64,000 nucleotides of DNA from positions 150,025,501 to 150,089,500 of the forward strand of contig CM032229.1 in NCBI GenBank assembly GCA_019009955.1, read 5' to 3'. Shown piece after piece: positions 33,716 through 45,878 of the stretch (position 1 is the first letter of the stretch; each line of letters opens with the position of its first letter). The DNA is from Riptortus pedestris. Its lineage: Eukaryota > Arthropoda > Insecta > Hemiptera > Alydidae. The position numbers were made by a program, and so were the translations under genes. The notes under the pieces were generated by a model, which did not search any database, was not told where the DNA came from, and was given only the letters and a program-made list of their open reading frames with translations.

Positions 33716-35656
33716 AATGTTTGGACAAGACAAATATCATTAAAGCCCAAAATTCATAAATTTTGAGAGAAAGAAGATTGTGTGTGTTGCAATCGCAATT
33801 TCCACTAGGGATCAGAGCATTTAAGTGATCACGACATTTTTTATTTTATTTTAGGGAAACGACCTTGCTATTAAATATTTGAGCGCTGTTCCGTCCCAAG
33901 AAATTTCCCCAGGCTTGCTTTTTCCTCCTTTGAAGACCTGTTTGTCCCGGGTTTACCCTGCCATATTCGTGCTTGCTCCATCGGCTTCGGCGAATTAGTC
34001 AATATACGGTTCTTAGAACCATTTAGAGGCTTTGAATCGATAACTGAAGTTATAATTGCTATCATAAGATCTAATTTCTCACGTAGTCTCAAGGATTTAT
34101 GGAAATTTGTCAATAGAGACCTCTTGAAAGTTATTTACATAATAATTTATTACTAGTATTTATACTTAGTAATTATTCATGATGTGGAACTGTAGTTCTT
34201 TTTGATCATTGTCCCTTGGCGTTATATTAGGTATTTCAGTTAGACTCCTCCGCGTACCTAGCGTCTGCAAGTCACAATTCATGTTGTCAAACCACCGTTT
34301 TCAGGAATTACCTATTTTTCGTAGATCTTTTGTGGGTTTAGGCATCGAATTGAGCAAACTTTCAAGTAATCTTAAGATTATTTCATTTCTGATTTAAACA
34401 GTAATTCTTTCTTTTTTTACAAGATTGAACTGACATGGAATCGTTTCAAAGTAAAACAATGTTTGATGCGCTCTGTAATAGGATATCAGAAAAAATCCAA
34501 ATGGAAATATTACATATCAAGAAAAATAACAATAAATGGTTCAACGGCCCCTAAAACTTTAGAAGAAAGGTTAAGTGGGAAGTTTGTAGACTCCTTGCCG
34601 AAAATTCTAAATAACACAGATCTAAGATTATGTCTATAAAATAGTTACTTCTTTACTCATGTCCATACTCAATTACTTTACAATGCTGATCCTAGTCCTA
34701 GGAAAAGACCTACCTTAAATCTCCAGTAACCACCAGCTAATTAACAAATAAAGCGCAAACCACAGGCTCAAGTCTATCATAGTAGTCTCTAGTCTCTTTA
34801 CCCAGAACACCACCTTTATCACTTTTATATCAGTGAATTAGTTCATTTTTTTTAAAGGGGAGAGGCTTTGTCTTTGATTTTTTTTTTAATTTTGTATGTA
34901 AACTTCCTGTTCTTAAACTCAAAACAAGATCAACTCATTGTCCCAAAGGCCTCATTAACAAGGTGTAAAACAATTACAGGAATGATGTTAAAAATAAAAT
35001 AAAGTAGTATTCCAGATACTTTAGATTTTCAAAGCCCTTCTTGAAGCCTCTCCATCCCTTGAACATAGTTTATTTATAGATCCCTTACCATTCTCCTCTA
35101 CCCCTCTCTCTATTGTCCAAAAGTTCGCCAAAAGTAACTTCTTCCTTATCGACAGTTTTGGAATAGCTTTAACGCAAAATTATTGCCTCAAGTCTGTGAT
35201 AATTTTCTTAACTTTATTTAATGTCTTCTAGGTTTTCTATTTTGTTCTTTGTATTTTTCTTAATCTCCTAATTTATGACAATGTTTTGATAGCGTAACAA
35301 ATAAAAATTGCCATGACTACTTATTGCCTTTAAAAGTAGTTGCTGTATATATATTCATAATCTTTATTCATTATCCATTCACACACTCGGAACGCCGATG
35401 GCTGATCATTTTCATTCTCCATGAAGTGAAAAATATAGTTCAAAACATCGCTAGTGGTCATAGTGAAGTTTTAAACAGCCCAGTGGGTAAATCGCTCAGA
35501 CAACCCCGTTAGTATAGCTAAAGACTTTTCTAGATTTTCCTAGGCTGCCTACTAGAGAGAAGCAGATCTCATCGACGAACTGTGGATGAATCATTTCAGA
35601 CACTGCCTACGCAAAAACTCCGATCTCAAAACTCTCTATCATGAGACTTATAATGT

Positions 35657-35658
<2 letters not shown>
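33716..35658. other. Unique DNA; unassigned 80-codon minus frame and repeat-pair F copy 1
   Basis: The minus frame at 33871-34113 is hydrophilic in its last half (RIWQGKPGTNRSSKEEKASL) and lies in less A+T-rich DNA, but I cannot place it. Near 35041-35125 the words AAGCCTCTCCATCCCTTGAA ... TCTCTATTGTCCAAAAGTTC resemble 45219-45323. Both could be remnants of one dispersed repeat. Confidence 0.35.

Positions 35659-35659
<1 letters not shown>

Positions 35660-35697
<38 letters not shown>
35660..35697. repeat. (TA)n microsatellite beside repeat D copy 1
   Basis: About 19 TA units directly precede the duplicated 200-bp repeat. Confidence 0.95.
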
Positions 35698-35698
<1 letters not shown>

Positions 35699-35702
<4 letters not shown>

Positions 35703-35905
35703 CACTATTGTGCTTAACAAAATAGAAATAATTAAATTCAGCAATTATTAAACAGTTCAATAGACTTATCATTGTGTAGTTTTAGGGTCTCTCCAAAAAC
35801 TCTAGTGTAAATTTACAAAACTGTCATCAGACGAACAGAATATACGTCACCCAAACGTGGACTCTCACAGGAAATATTATACAAATATCAAGCAATTTAT
35901 TTTGT
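35699..35905 (+). repeat. Dispersed repeat D, copy 1
   Basis: Shared with 38165-38372 in the same orientation at roughly 80 percent identity: AATAATTAAA, CAGCAATTATTAA, CAGTTCAATAGACTTA, ATTGTGTAGTTTT, GGGTCTCTCCAAAA, GTGTAAATTTACAAAACT, CAACAGAATATACG and TCTCAC(A/C)GGAAATATTA. No coding potential or terminal structure is evident. Both copies follow a TATATA-rich tract. Confidence 0.75.
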
Positions 35906-36069
35906 GAACCACAGAAATTCTTGTTTGTAGTTGGTTACTATGTATCGAATAAACGGCTCAAGGAATTTTAACGAACTTTAAATTGAATCAACTATTCCAA
36001 GGTATAGAATGGCAATGGCTTTATGAAAACTATATTTTGTCGAGAAGTGGTTCACGATATCTATATAGT

Positions 36070-36354
36070 TTGATAAGGATCAATAAGAAGGCCAAGTCCT
36101 CTGCTGTTTTGCATACTGTAATGCAGAGTGCACTTTCGGAGTCAACGCTCCATCCTCAGTGCCTGCTGATTAAAGTTGCGTTGCCTGGACCACGATCGCC
36201 GGGTGACTGCCCGGGGGGAGTAGCCCGGCGGTCGTCGTCCAGGCTACGCTGCTTTAATCAGCAGTCACTGAGGATGGAGCGTTGACTCCGAAAGTGCACT
36301 CTGCATTATATTAAAAACAGTAGAGGACTTGGCCTTCTTATTGATCCTTATCAA
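36070..36354. repeat. Large near-perfect palindrome 1 (about 140-bp arms)
   Basis: The left arm starts TTGATAAGGATCAATAAGAA and the right arm ends with its complement at 36354; the arms meet near 36212 with almost no loop. Mismatches are few, mostly one cluster near 36107-36120 against 36305-36316. The centre is G+C-rich (CGCCGGGTGACTGCCCGG). The arms contain ACTGAGGATGGAGCGTTGAC followed by TCCGAAAGTGCACTCTGCAT. No target duplication or coding is seen. A foldback element or two abutting inverted repeat ends would fit. Confidence 0.85.
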
Positions 36355-37292
36355 TTGCTTCCTCTACCATCCAGCATATTCCAGAGATATCTGTATAGTT
36401 TCTTTTCTCGAAAAAATTAATTGACACATATTGATTTTCTTCGTATGATTTATTCTGCTCATTAGGTCGGTCTTTGAGATAGCAGAGACTTTTCCCCAGT
36501 AAGTTCTTGCTTGAGCATTGCTCTGTCAAAATGGTATATCGACTGGACTCCCTGACGGAAATATATCGTCAGGGTTGGTCATAAGGGGCGTGGCTAGCAG
36601 AGGAGTCCCAGCTGATGGATGGATGGCTCTGTCAAAGCCGATGTCCGGGCTAACCCTTTCCTTCCTGAAAAATGATCTCTGTTGCGGCCTTCTCTCCTCA
36701 TAAAATTTACATTTGACTTTTTATTATAATTTGCCTCAGGGGCTCTTGGCCATCACGCTCGCCTCTCGTGCGAAAGACTGAATTTACCCTTTCAGCCTTA
36801 TGAAATATTCAATGCGCTTTATTTTCCAGTTTTTTATATGTATATTCTATTTTTTATACTCTTAATCTATTAAAGTTACGCTCACTATAACCAGAGAATA
36901 TTTTTTTTTATAAGTTAGCCACAGGGTTATATAAGTTAAGCAACCGAGGAAAATTTAAATTAAACACTATAATAGAAATACTCATGTAACTTTTGCTATA
37001 TACTTATCTAAACGTTCTATATTTCGTAATTCTTCGTGCTATACAAAGAGGTACTGCAAATCGACTCAAGCACAGCTTAGGCTCTCCTACTTAAAGTGTT
37101 GCTCCTATACTTAGAAATACAAGGCATAATAGTTTCATACATGCGTTCAGGATTAGGATTAATATGATTTGGGCAATCAACAGCTAGGTCATTATGCCCT
37201 TTATGGAAGTATAATGCTGTTTACAAGTCCCTGTTTTACTCTATGCTTTAAATAATATCAACTAATATATTGTAATTAACGCTCTTGCCTTA

Positions 37293-37327
<35 letters not shown>

Positions 37328-38164
37328 GCTATATTAAATTTACTAATTCTCTATACAATTATTTCTTAACTAAATTTATAAATACATTTTTATTTATTTA
37401 TATTTACATAATGATGTGTGCTAGTAACACGAGTTACGTTGTACCTATTTACACTTCTTACTACTGGCTTAATATTTTTAACTGCCTTTATATTTGGCCA
37501 ATAATTAATAATTTAAATTTTTTAATACTGGCAATATACTTTTTTTTTATTATTATTTATTAACGTCCACTTTTTGCAACTAAGGCTAATTGGGATATAC
37601 TTACTTATATACTTACTGCAATATACTTACTTACCCTATATACTAATAGTATATACACTTTTTTCATTATATATTACATTAAATGAACATATATTTTCTC
37701 CCTTATAAGTACAAATTTTCAACTGGCATTATAATTAACCAATATTACAACTAAATGAATTTTACTTTTAATTTGTGTACTTTTTTCTGTTTTTTTAATT
37801 TATTTATTTATTATTTTTATTTTGCAATTAATTAAAATCAATTTATCATACACTACATTATTTTTACCCCTTATAGCAGTAAGGTTGTTGACTCAAATTT
37901 CAAATAGTAAGCACAACATATAACTTGCTAGTATCTTTCATAATTCCTCTTATTTTTATAATCCCAAAACTGTTTTATCACATTGAAATAACACAATATA
38001 TACTTACAACAACAATACATAAACAATAATTCAAACAACCAGTTTTCTTACTGTTTTAAATACAATTATTTGCTCTATTAAGGTCTAAACATTAAACGGA
38101 TTTGCAGCATTAGAACCTAGTAACATATAAAATATAGCTACAAATGAATATATATACATATATA
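36355..38164. other. Unique A+T-rich DNA with one small hairpin and SINE fragment S6
   Basis: CCCTGACG (36550-36557) and CGTCAGGG (36567-36574) form a perfect 8-bp stem. The block 36530-36700 is G+C-richer. (TA)n lies at 37299-37324. The frames at 36338-36529 and 36518-36703 have no motif. Confidence 0.45.
37552..37596 (-). mobile_element. SINE 3'-end fragment S6
   Basis: On the minus strand it is CCCAATTAGCCTTAGTTGCA-AAAAGTGGACGTTAATAAA followed by an (AAT)n tail, the last 45 bp of the tRNA-derived SINE. Confidence 0.75.
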
Positions 38165-38372
38165 GTACTATTGTACTTAATAAATATGAAATAATTAAAA
38201 TCAGCAATTATTAAGCAGTTCAATAGACTTAAAATTGTGTAGTTTTCGGGTCTCTCCAAAACGCCATAGTGTAAATTTACAAAACTCGCATAAGACCAAC
38301 AGAATATACGCCACACAAACGTAGATTCTCACAAGAAATATTAATCAAATATAAAGCGAATTAGTTGTTTAT
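38165..38372 (+). repeat. Dispersed repeat D, copy 2
   Basis: The partner of 35699-35905. Copies are 2.47 kb apart in direct orientation, which would also fit a local duplication whose middle has diverged. Confidence 0.75.
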
Positions 38373-40400
38373 GCATTATATTTTGTTTTTAGCTTTCAGT
38401 AAATATTGTTTTCATAGGACCTTTACTACTTGAGATACAAGCATTTGAATTCAATGTGACGCCAATTAAAATTTTCTGTCTTAGTCCCAATAAGTTTTAT
38501 TTCATCTATAATATAATATACCTTTTTTTGTAATAGCAATTCCTTAAACTTAATAATTTCGAGCAGATAATTTTGTTGTTCTTTATTTAGCTATTATTAG
38601 GTATCAGATGTGGAGCATGTTAAAATTATGGCTATCATTGGATCTGCTAACGAATTTATATGTTAATTAACTCTAATCGTAATTGCCATACATTGGTCGT
38701 AACTGGTTTAAATTTATTGGGCAGAATTATCTTAAATGGTAATTTCTCCAGCTCCATTAAATTTATTTTATCTGACATTAGAAACCGACGTTAAAAATTG
38801 ATAGAGCATCCATTTTTATTTAATTTTTCAACTCTTTTTTTTGTAAATGAATGTGGTTGCCTTTGTATTAACTAATTAGCTATATTAATAAACATTGGGC
38901 AACCTTAAGAGGGGGCTCAGTCAATATATATAGTATAAAAATTAAATATTTAATCCCACACTGAAGGGTGAAAAAATCATTCTCTTGGTGAAAGAACATT
39001 CACTAAGTAGTAAAAATTAACGTAAAATATATGTTAATAAAAAAAAATATTAAATATCTAAGATATTCTTAAATACTTCTAGTAAGCCTTGATTTTTCTT
39101 AATGATTTGGTTTTCCCGTCAATGTCGTTACAATATATAATAAATGGAAGAAATATTGTTATGATATTTACTCGACAGACTTTATGGAATCCTAGGAAAA
39201 GTATTTCAAATCATCCACACTCTATCAAGTGCTTATTTATGCTGCAACCAATTTTATTCCATTAACGCAAGGGTACATAGACCAGCCTACTTTTTCCACG
39301 AAACGCCTTATCTCAACGGGTTATTGAAGATGGTTTAAGAAGAGTAGTTCGTTTTTAATACCTATTTTAAAAAAAGATATAATGTCTATACTTTTTTTAA
39401 AAAAAAAAAGTATGAAACTCAAGTCAAACAAGACTGCGATAAGAAGTATTAAATATCTCACTCTGCAAATACTGTTTATACATGGGTGGAGTTCTCCAAT
39501 TGAAGAAGGAAATGCAAGATAGCTGATTAATTTCTTTGAAGTTCCACTCTATTTTTATCCTGAAGTTAAAAGATTAAAGGTTTCTTTGAAGATAACTGAG
39601 AATTATGATGTTTTTCAGATTTATAACTTCCTATTGATGTATCGTAAAGGCTATTACAACTCGGAACGTTATTCTTTTAAGCGTTCATCTAGAGATTACT
39701 GTTATAATTAGAAGGGAAAAAAATATTATAACAATACATTGCCAGAATACATTATGATTGAGTAGTTCAATTTATTAATTTCATTATTTAAAAAAAATTA
39801 AATCAACTTTCACTTTCTGCAATTAAAATTGAAGGAGGGGGTTATCTATCGAAGAACATACTTCTTTAGTCAGGTTGGAATTAGTGATTTGATTTAAGTT
39901 AATTTGTCCATCACTGAATGAATTCACGTCGAACTAATAGACCAATAAATTCTAGCCATAGTTATTGATAAAGCCAGCACGTTAACAGTCATGACTGATC
40001 TGTGGAGATTCCAGAAAATATAGAATATTTTAGTGTAATAATATGACTGTGATCTTAAAAGCCCAAATAATTCTAATTGTGGCATAAAGGTTCATGCCTA
40101 CAGCTTGAGTTTGTAAGCTATCCAACAATCAATAGCTATCCGTCATATCCAATAATTAGTCATTTTTTCCGTTCTCTCTTACTTATCGAAAACAACCAAA
40201 AGTGAATTTTCTTCGTAAATTGAAAATTTGACGTACAAAACATTTCTTTTCACAGAGATCTATCAGACTTTTCAGGAAACCACTTACAATATTCTTGACC
40301 CCATAGAAACACGTTTTATTCAATCTTACTCACATACACTGCTGATGATTTATAATTGCATTCTAATAGTCTGATAATGCAATATTTACGGGTAAATAAT
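38373..40400. other. A+T-rich unique DNA
   Basis: No gene, RNA or recognised repeat. Oligo-A and oligo-T runs are frequent. Confidence 0.6.
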
Positions 40401-40606
40401 ATTCTCTTAGTACACTAACAAATTAAGGGCTCAGTTTTAATAATTATTAATATTTTTTAGACACACTAGTTGTTTAAGCCTGCAGTTTTTAAAAGATTAG
40501 TATTCTCTAGGCACACTAACAGTTTAAGGGCTCAGTTTTAATAAGTATTAATATTTCCTAGACACACTAACTGTTCAAGTGCGGAATGTTTACAATTAAT
40601 ATTTAA
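40401..40606 (+). repeat. Tandem repeat, four units of about 49-57 bp
   Basis: Units begin near 40401, 40450, 40501 and 40549. The shared core is TAGACACACTAAC(A/T)GTTTAAG, then GGCTCAGTTTTAATAA and TATTAATATTT. Units 1 and 3 are most alike, as are units 2 and 4 at their starts, so a two-unit higher-order duplication is possible. Confidence 0.8.
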
Positions 40607-41302
40607 AAAGTTGTCCTTTTTTCTTTTTTTTTTCTTTTTCTTTTAATAAACTGAATGGTATAAAATTGTTGTAATACCAGTACATTATTTTCTGTTAGCA
40701 TTAATCATTTTTTATTTCTCTTGGCTGAAACTAATAATTTTAGTTTTGTCAAAACGACTAGGCTCAGAGTTAATATTTATTTGACAAATTCCATGTTTGG
40801 GTAAAATGCTTTTGGCATTAAAATTAGTTAGTGTGTTAAACAATAGGAACAAATAAACAATGTAGGAGGTGAATATATAAAAAAAAAGGAAGCATACAAT
40901 GAAGTACCCGTCTAAACTATTTTTTTTTGTCATAGTCCCTGACAAGAGGCTATAACGCGATCATGAATTGTGCTGAGTGTATAAGTCATAAAGAACCCGA
41001 AAGCTCATATGTTGTAGAGACTTGAAGAGCAAAACCCGAATAATGTGAGAGCAACATACCACAGAGATCCTGCAGTTGGTCTGACTGCAATACCATTCCC
41101 ACTTGGCTTGTGGTTTAATTTATATCGCCCAACACAATGTTCATAGCGCACAGTTTTTTTCAGGAACTAATTTCAATGTTGCAGTCAGCACAGAGCCAAC
41201 TAATTAATCTAGCTCTATTTTGTTTTTCTTTGGTTCTGTGGTGAGTAAATTATACCATTTCTGTTATAATAATAAATTAGGATCCGAAGTTAAGGAATTG
41301 CA
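40607..41302. other. A+T-rich unique DNA
   Basis: Nothing is recognised. The minus frame at 40712-40945 is A+T-driven (Phe/Ile/Leu-rich). Confidence 0.6.
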
Positions 41303-41429
41303 TTTTAGCAGATTTCTATTTAGGGGAGATCAGCTATAGAGGTCGTATTCATGACGCGATTTTCAAAAATGTTCCTCAAATGTCCATAGATCCTACCGAG
41401 GAAATGTCGAAAATGAGGTCCGTTCAAAA

Positions 41430-41474
<45 letters not shown>

Positions 41475-42120
41475 GTCTTTTACCGCTCTTATATATTTAT
41501 GTTTATATTTATACATCTATTTATAACGACTGGAATCGAGCCAGGGGGGGGGACTGGGTTTAGAGGGGGAGAATTTTGAAAATTCGAAATATCTCCGTTA
41601 CTATAAATATTTTTATATACGTTTATTTTCTATATTGAATATAAACCAAGATATTTTCATTTTTCAGCTTTCAGCAAACCCCCACTTCTACTGATGTTAC
41701 CTAAACAATACTCGGTTATGTAATAAGCCACATCATTTGAAGCTTAAATACTATGCCATATACATGCAAATATGTTCTGGTGACTACTTAAATTTGATTG
41801 ATTGGGATAAAAATTATTCTGATTCATTACTAGATATAGTAAATTTAGTATAGCATTCAGTAGTAGATATAGTAAATAGTTTTGAATCAAATTAATACGT
41901 TACATTTAGATATATTACAGTAATTGTTTTTCCTTCCAGTAAGAAGTTGGCAGAACGGTTTGTTTGCATTTCAGATGCTTTCCGTCGGAAGGTTTCATAT
42001 TATCGTTTGTATTTACTCACTTAATATCCACGGTGGTGTTGTGTTACCGGTATGTAAATTTATCTATTGTTAAACTTTACGTAAAATAAGTTTATGCAGC
42101 CCCTGCGTGAGAAACATTTT
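41303..42120 (+). mobile_element. HINE-A copy A18, L-type
   Basis: It starts TTTTAGCAGATTTCTATTTA and ends GCAGCCCCTGCGTGAGAAAC. (TA)n lies at 41432-41472 and the G-rich tract at 41543-41571. The stretch after (TA)n is partly replaced by TATATTTATGTTTATATTTA. The L-type block includes TTGGCAGAACGG, GGTGGTGTTGTGTTACCGGT and the CTAGATATAGTAAAT repeats at 41830-41875. It converges on A19, 124 bp away. Confidence 0.88.
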
Positions 42121-42244
42121 GTTTTTAACAGCGCACCTTAAATGCTGTGATTTCTGAAGAAAAATATGAAAAAAATTATTTTTCTGTAGAATAACTTATA
42201 CTTGACAGCTTATTATATATATAACATTTTAAATCTTGAAGTTT

Positions 42245-43075
42245 TTGTCACTCAATTGAGCAGATTTTTCACGGGCTAGATCTGACTCTATCTTTTCGCC
42301 ATTTCTCTTGTAACAAGAAACCTACAATAACAGAATTCTAAAGTTAAGCCGGGAATAAAATGTTTAATAGCTCAAGAGCTGGAAGTAAATCGCTATTGTA
42401 GAAATGGGAGTTAGCATAAGATACAAGCCATTAAATTTTGCAAATATCTCAATTAATAATTGATTTAGTGTTCAAATCTATAGAACAAAGAATTGAAGAG
42501 AGTTCATTCTTTTACAAGATAAGTTATTTACCATTTTGCAATCTCACTCATAAAAACGGAGATTTTTATTTTTTTTTTTTTCATTTTTCCCTCCTTAATA
42601 TCACTCCTCTAGATTCGATGAAAATAATGCGTTGTTTTTAATTTTGAAACAAGACGCTTCGTGATATATTAGTTAATTCATAATGTAAAATAAGTAGGAT
42701 TGAATGTTTTCTCAGGGCTAAAAACTAAAAAAATGCGAATATCTTGGTCCATATTAGAGGTAGTAAAAAAGTGATTAGAATAACAGTGAAGGGAGTTAGA
42801 TATGTAATAAGATTAGGTTTATTATAATAATTTTATAATTTTCGTAAGGTCGGAAGTATTTTGAAATTTTGTTCCCCCTCCCACTAAACACTTTCTCCAT
42901 CCCTACATGGTCCAAATTCAGCCTTCGACGAACTTCATCTTTCGTTATACATAAAAGGCTTAAGTTTCAATTATGCTAACGATTGAACTATAATTGCGAC
43001 AGCTAGAGCGATAACAGACAAATATAAATATAATTCGGAAAAGACCACATTTGTGTCATCTATTTTGAATATAAG
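42245..43075 (-). mobile_element. HINE-A copy A19, diverged older subfamily
   Basis: The hairpin end is reduced to TTTGTCACTCAATTGAGCAG-ATTTTTCACGGGC. Later blocks are CAAATATCTCAATTAATAAT, CGCTTCGTGATATATTAG, TTCTCAGGGCTAAAAACT, GGTCCAAATTCAGCCTTCGA and GCTAGAGCGATAACAGAC. It appears to hold two versions of the CAAATATCTC block, so it may be a duplicated or composite copy. The terminal CTGCTAAAA is missing. Confidence 0.65.
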
Positions 43076-43984
43076 ATGGCAGCAGACGTAATAGCCAAAG
43101 CGAAAATCGTATGATGAAGAGTTGAGTTTATTGAAGCCTGACCAAATACAAAAAACCGGTCTATTTTCATCTTGAAGAAAATGAACAGAACAGATACTCA
43201 TTCATTAATTTCAACAAAATTAGATTGTTATCATAGGATTCAGAATTTTATTCCTTCCCTAAAACTACTCAAGATAGAAATTTCTACATTACGAACGTGA
43301 TTATTACTTTGTACGTGAATCTTAAAATGTCGTTTTGGAAACAATCAAGTTGGAAATTTGATCTATATCCTATATCTTATTCGAACATTGGTATTACAAA
43401 CTGTGTATATTAACCGTAGAGATTTCGTAGTGGGGGGGGGGAGAGAGAAACCGAAATATTTTAAGTTGAGCTGCTCATCTACAGTCTTGAAAGATAGTAA
43501 CACAAACACATGCATTCCGGGAAGGTATTGACCCATCTCATGGGCAAATAGCCAATTTCTCCAAAATAGAAAGTTTCTATTGCCTAAGTGCATTTCTTCT
43601 TTTTATTTCTATATTTGATTTTTTTTTGCTTATATTTTTAATTTTCTCTAGTAGAAGACATTCTTATCTATAAAATTTCCGCTTAATGTCTAAGTTACAA
43701 TTACGATATCTTGGTTCTCATTAATATATATATAGAAACTAGAAAACAAACCATATTTTATATACATGAAATGGGTAAAATCACAAAATGGAATGGAAGG
43801 TAAATAAATTGCATAATTTTTGTGTACGTCAACTGCAAGGGGTAGAAACTCGCCAATCATTTTATAAAATTTCAAAATTAAATGCAAAACATCTTTTACA
43901 ATAAATTCTAATGAGATTTGCAGTTGCCTTAGGGTGGAGATTAAGTTTAATAGTTCACGTAAGTATTTTATGCTCAACCTGTAG
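43076..43984. other. Unique DNA with unassigned minus frames
   Basis: Minus frames at 43363-43593 and 43690-44019 (109 codons) show no motif or splice context. A poly-G run lies at 43433-43442. Confidence 0.45.
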
Positions 43985-44053
43985 GTTAAGGGTTGTAACC
44001 TGTAGATAACCTGTTCCAATTACCCTAATAGCAAAAAGTGGATGCTAATAAAA
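43985..44053 (+). mobile_element. SINE 3' fragment S5
   Basis: AAGGGTTGTAACCTGTAGAT, then AACCTGTTCCAATTACCC and AAAAAGTGGATGCTAATAAA, equals the last 70 bp of the SINE. The tRNA-like head is lacking. Confidence 0.75.
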
Positions 44054-44255
44054 AATAATACTAACAATATACCAACATAATATCAGATTTAAATATGACT
44101 AACCCAACATTATTTTATCTTACACAACTACTGGAACGTAACTCAACCAATTTCATACATGATCAAAATTAAGCGGACAATCATTTTCTTATGGACAATC
44201 ACACTGAACACAATTACGTACGTCTAACTTGTGACTGCCCTCTCATAGAAATAAA

Positions 44256-44718
44256 GTCCGTCACGCAGGGGCTGTGTTAACTAAGAAGATTTCGCAGGTA
44301 CGCCATGTATTTGCATTTATCTCAAAACCTAAGAATTCGATGAGAACAATATTTGGTATTTAAGCTTCCATTAAAGTGCTTCATAACATAATAGAATTTT
44401 GTTAATATGAGATGAGTAAGAGTGGGGCTTTACTGGAGACCAAAAACTAAAAAATCCAAATATCTCGGTTAATAATCAAGATAGTGAAAAAGTTTACATA
44501 ACAAAATTTATAGACCATTCCATTTGCAATAAGATTGGTCTTATACGATTCTTCGATCCGACGCATAATAACGGAGATATTACTAATTTTCGAAATTCTC
44601 TTCCTTTAAACTCCTCTCCCCCTGTACCGATTTAGCTGTTAATGAACTTGATCTTTCTTTTTACATAATAAGATTAAATATGGAGTTTGGCTATAATTAA
44701 ATAAAAATTGCAACACAC

Positions 44719-44776
<58 letters not shown>

Positions 44777-44902
44777 TTTTGAACGGATCTCATTTTTAAC
44801 ATCTCCTGGGTAGGATCAATGGGCATTTGAAGAAAAATTTCGAAAATCGCGTCATGAGTACGACCTCAATAGCTGATTTCCCCCTAGGGAAATCTGCTAA
44901 AA
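44256..44902 (-). mobile_element. HINE-A copy A20, M-type
   Basis: It starts GTCCGTCACGCAGGGGCTGT and ends TTTCCCCCTAGGGAAATCTG-CTAAAA with a good stem-loop. The M-type block has TATTTGCATTTATCTCAAAA, TTAAAGTGCTTCATAACATA and AGAGTGGGGCTTTACTGGAG. (TA)n lies at 44720-44774; the GCTAGAGCGTTAACAGAC words before it are deleted. Confidence 0.9.
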
Positions 44903-45720
44903 AAAGGCCAATGTAGATTCGAGACTGCACTTATTATTGCTAAGGTCAGGAGAGGAAGTAGACTTCTGTTACAAATGTTTTATTATACTTTTATGTGTAT
45001 TATTTCCTATAAATAATTTGGTGTAAATGTATATAGATGTATATACGATATAAAGTGGGATAAGTCAACAGAGAACAGAGTGGCGTTCATGGTATTATAC
45101 TCACCGCAATCCACAAGATGTATTTTCATCTGCATGTTTGATGTATTCAGAAAATTGCTTCAAAGATCTCCCTAAGGCACTTGTGATGAATCATTCCAGT
45201 CTTTGAGTATGTCCAATAAGCTTCGCCATCCCTTTCTCCATGGTTTTTAATAGACATCTACTTTCACCTACCCCATTTAGAACTTTCACGTTCTCTGGTC
45301 TCTACTGTGTCCAAATGGTTCAAGCAGTTCTACACCAAATTCATATTTAAAATGTTTCCGAACCTACTTTTTGTGAAAAGTCGAACGACCACTCCAATTC
45401 CATTAAATATTGAATGAAAACATAGATTGTCTAATCTAGTAATAGATAAGTGTGTCAAAATTGCGCTATGCTCACCTGGTAGACCATGAATCCAAATTAT
45501 ATGACATTTGAAACTCATTTTTCTAAAAAAAAAAAAATCCGCCTTCTGAAATATGTAAATTTTTTTTACGACCAACACAAGAGGAAGTAATATAAGCTTT
45601 TATTTGTCACAAATATTTTTATTTTTAACGAAACATGTTACTGCCAAGCTTACTGGAATTTATGATACCATTACCTATTTTCAAAGAACAACGCATTAAG
45701 ACTTACAGTGCGACTAACCG
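44903..45720. other. Unique DNA with repeat-pair F copy 2
   Basis: 45219-45323 resembles 35041-35125 (AAGCTTCGCCATCCCTTTCT ... CTGTGTCCAAATGGTTC). The 82-codon minus frame at 45330-45578 has no recognised motif. Confidence 0.4.
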
Positions 45721-45847
45721 TTTTAGCAGATTTCCCTTAAGGGAAATCAGCTATTGAGGTCGTACTCATGACGCAATTTTCAAATATTTTCTTCAAATGT
45801 CCATTAATCCTACCCAGGAAATGACAAAAATGAGGTTCGTTCAAAAT

Positions 45848-45878
<31 letters not shown>

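Noticed and set aside
33871..34113. 80-codon minus frame as a coding exon
   Set aside because: Its composition is somewhat gene-like, but no family, acceptor, donor or partner exon could be identified.
36230..36320. Hammerhead ribozyme in the palindrome arm (CTGAGGA ... GAAA)
   Set aside because: The CUGANGA and GAAA cores are present, but the helix between them leaves unpaired bases directly at the core, and helix I pairs for only about two base pairs. The fit is insufficient.
40401..40606. CRISPR-like array
   Set aside because: Units are contiguous and diverged, without constant repeats separated by unique spacers, and the DNA is eukaryotic in character.
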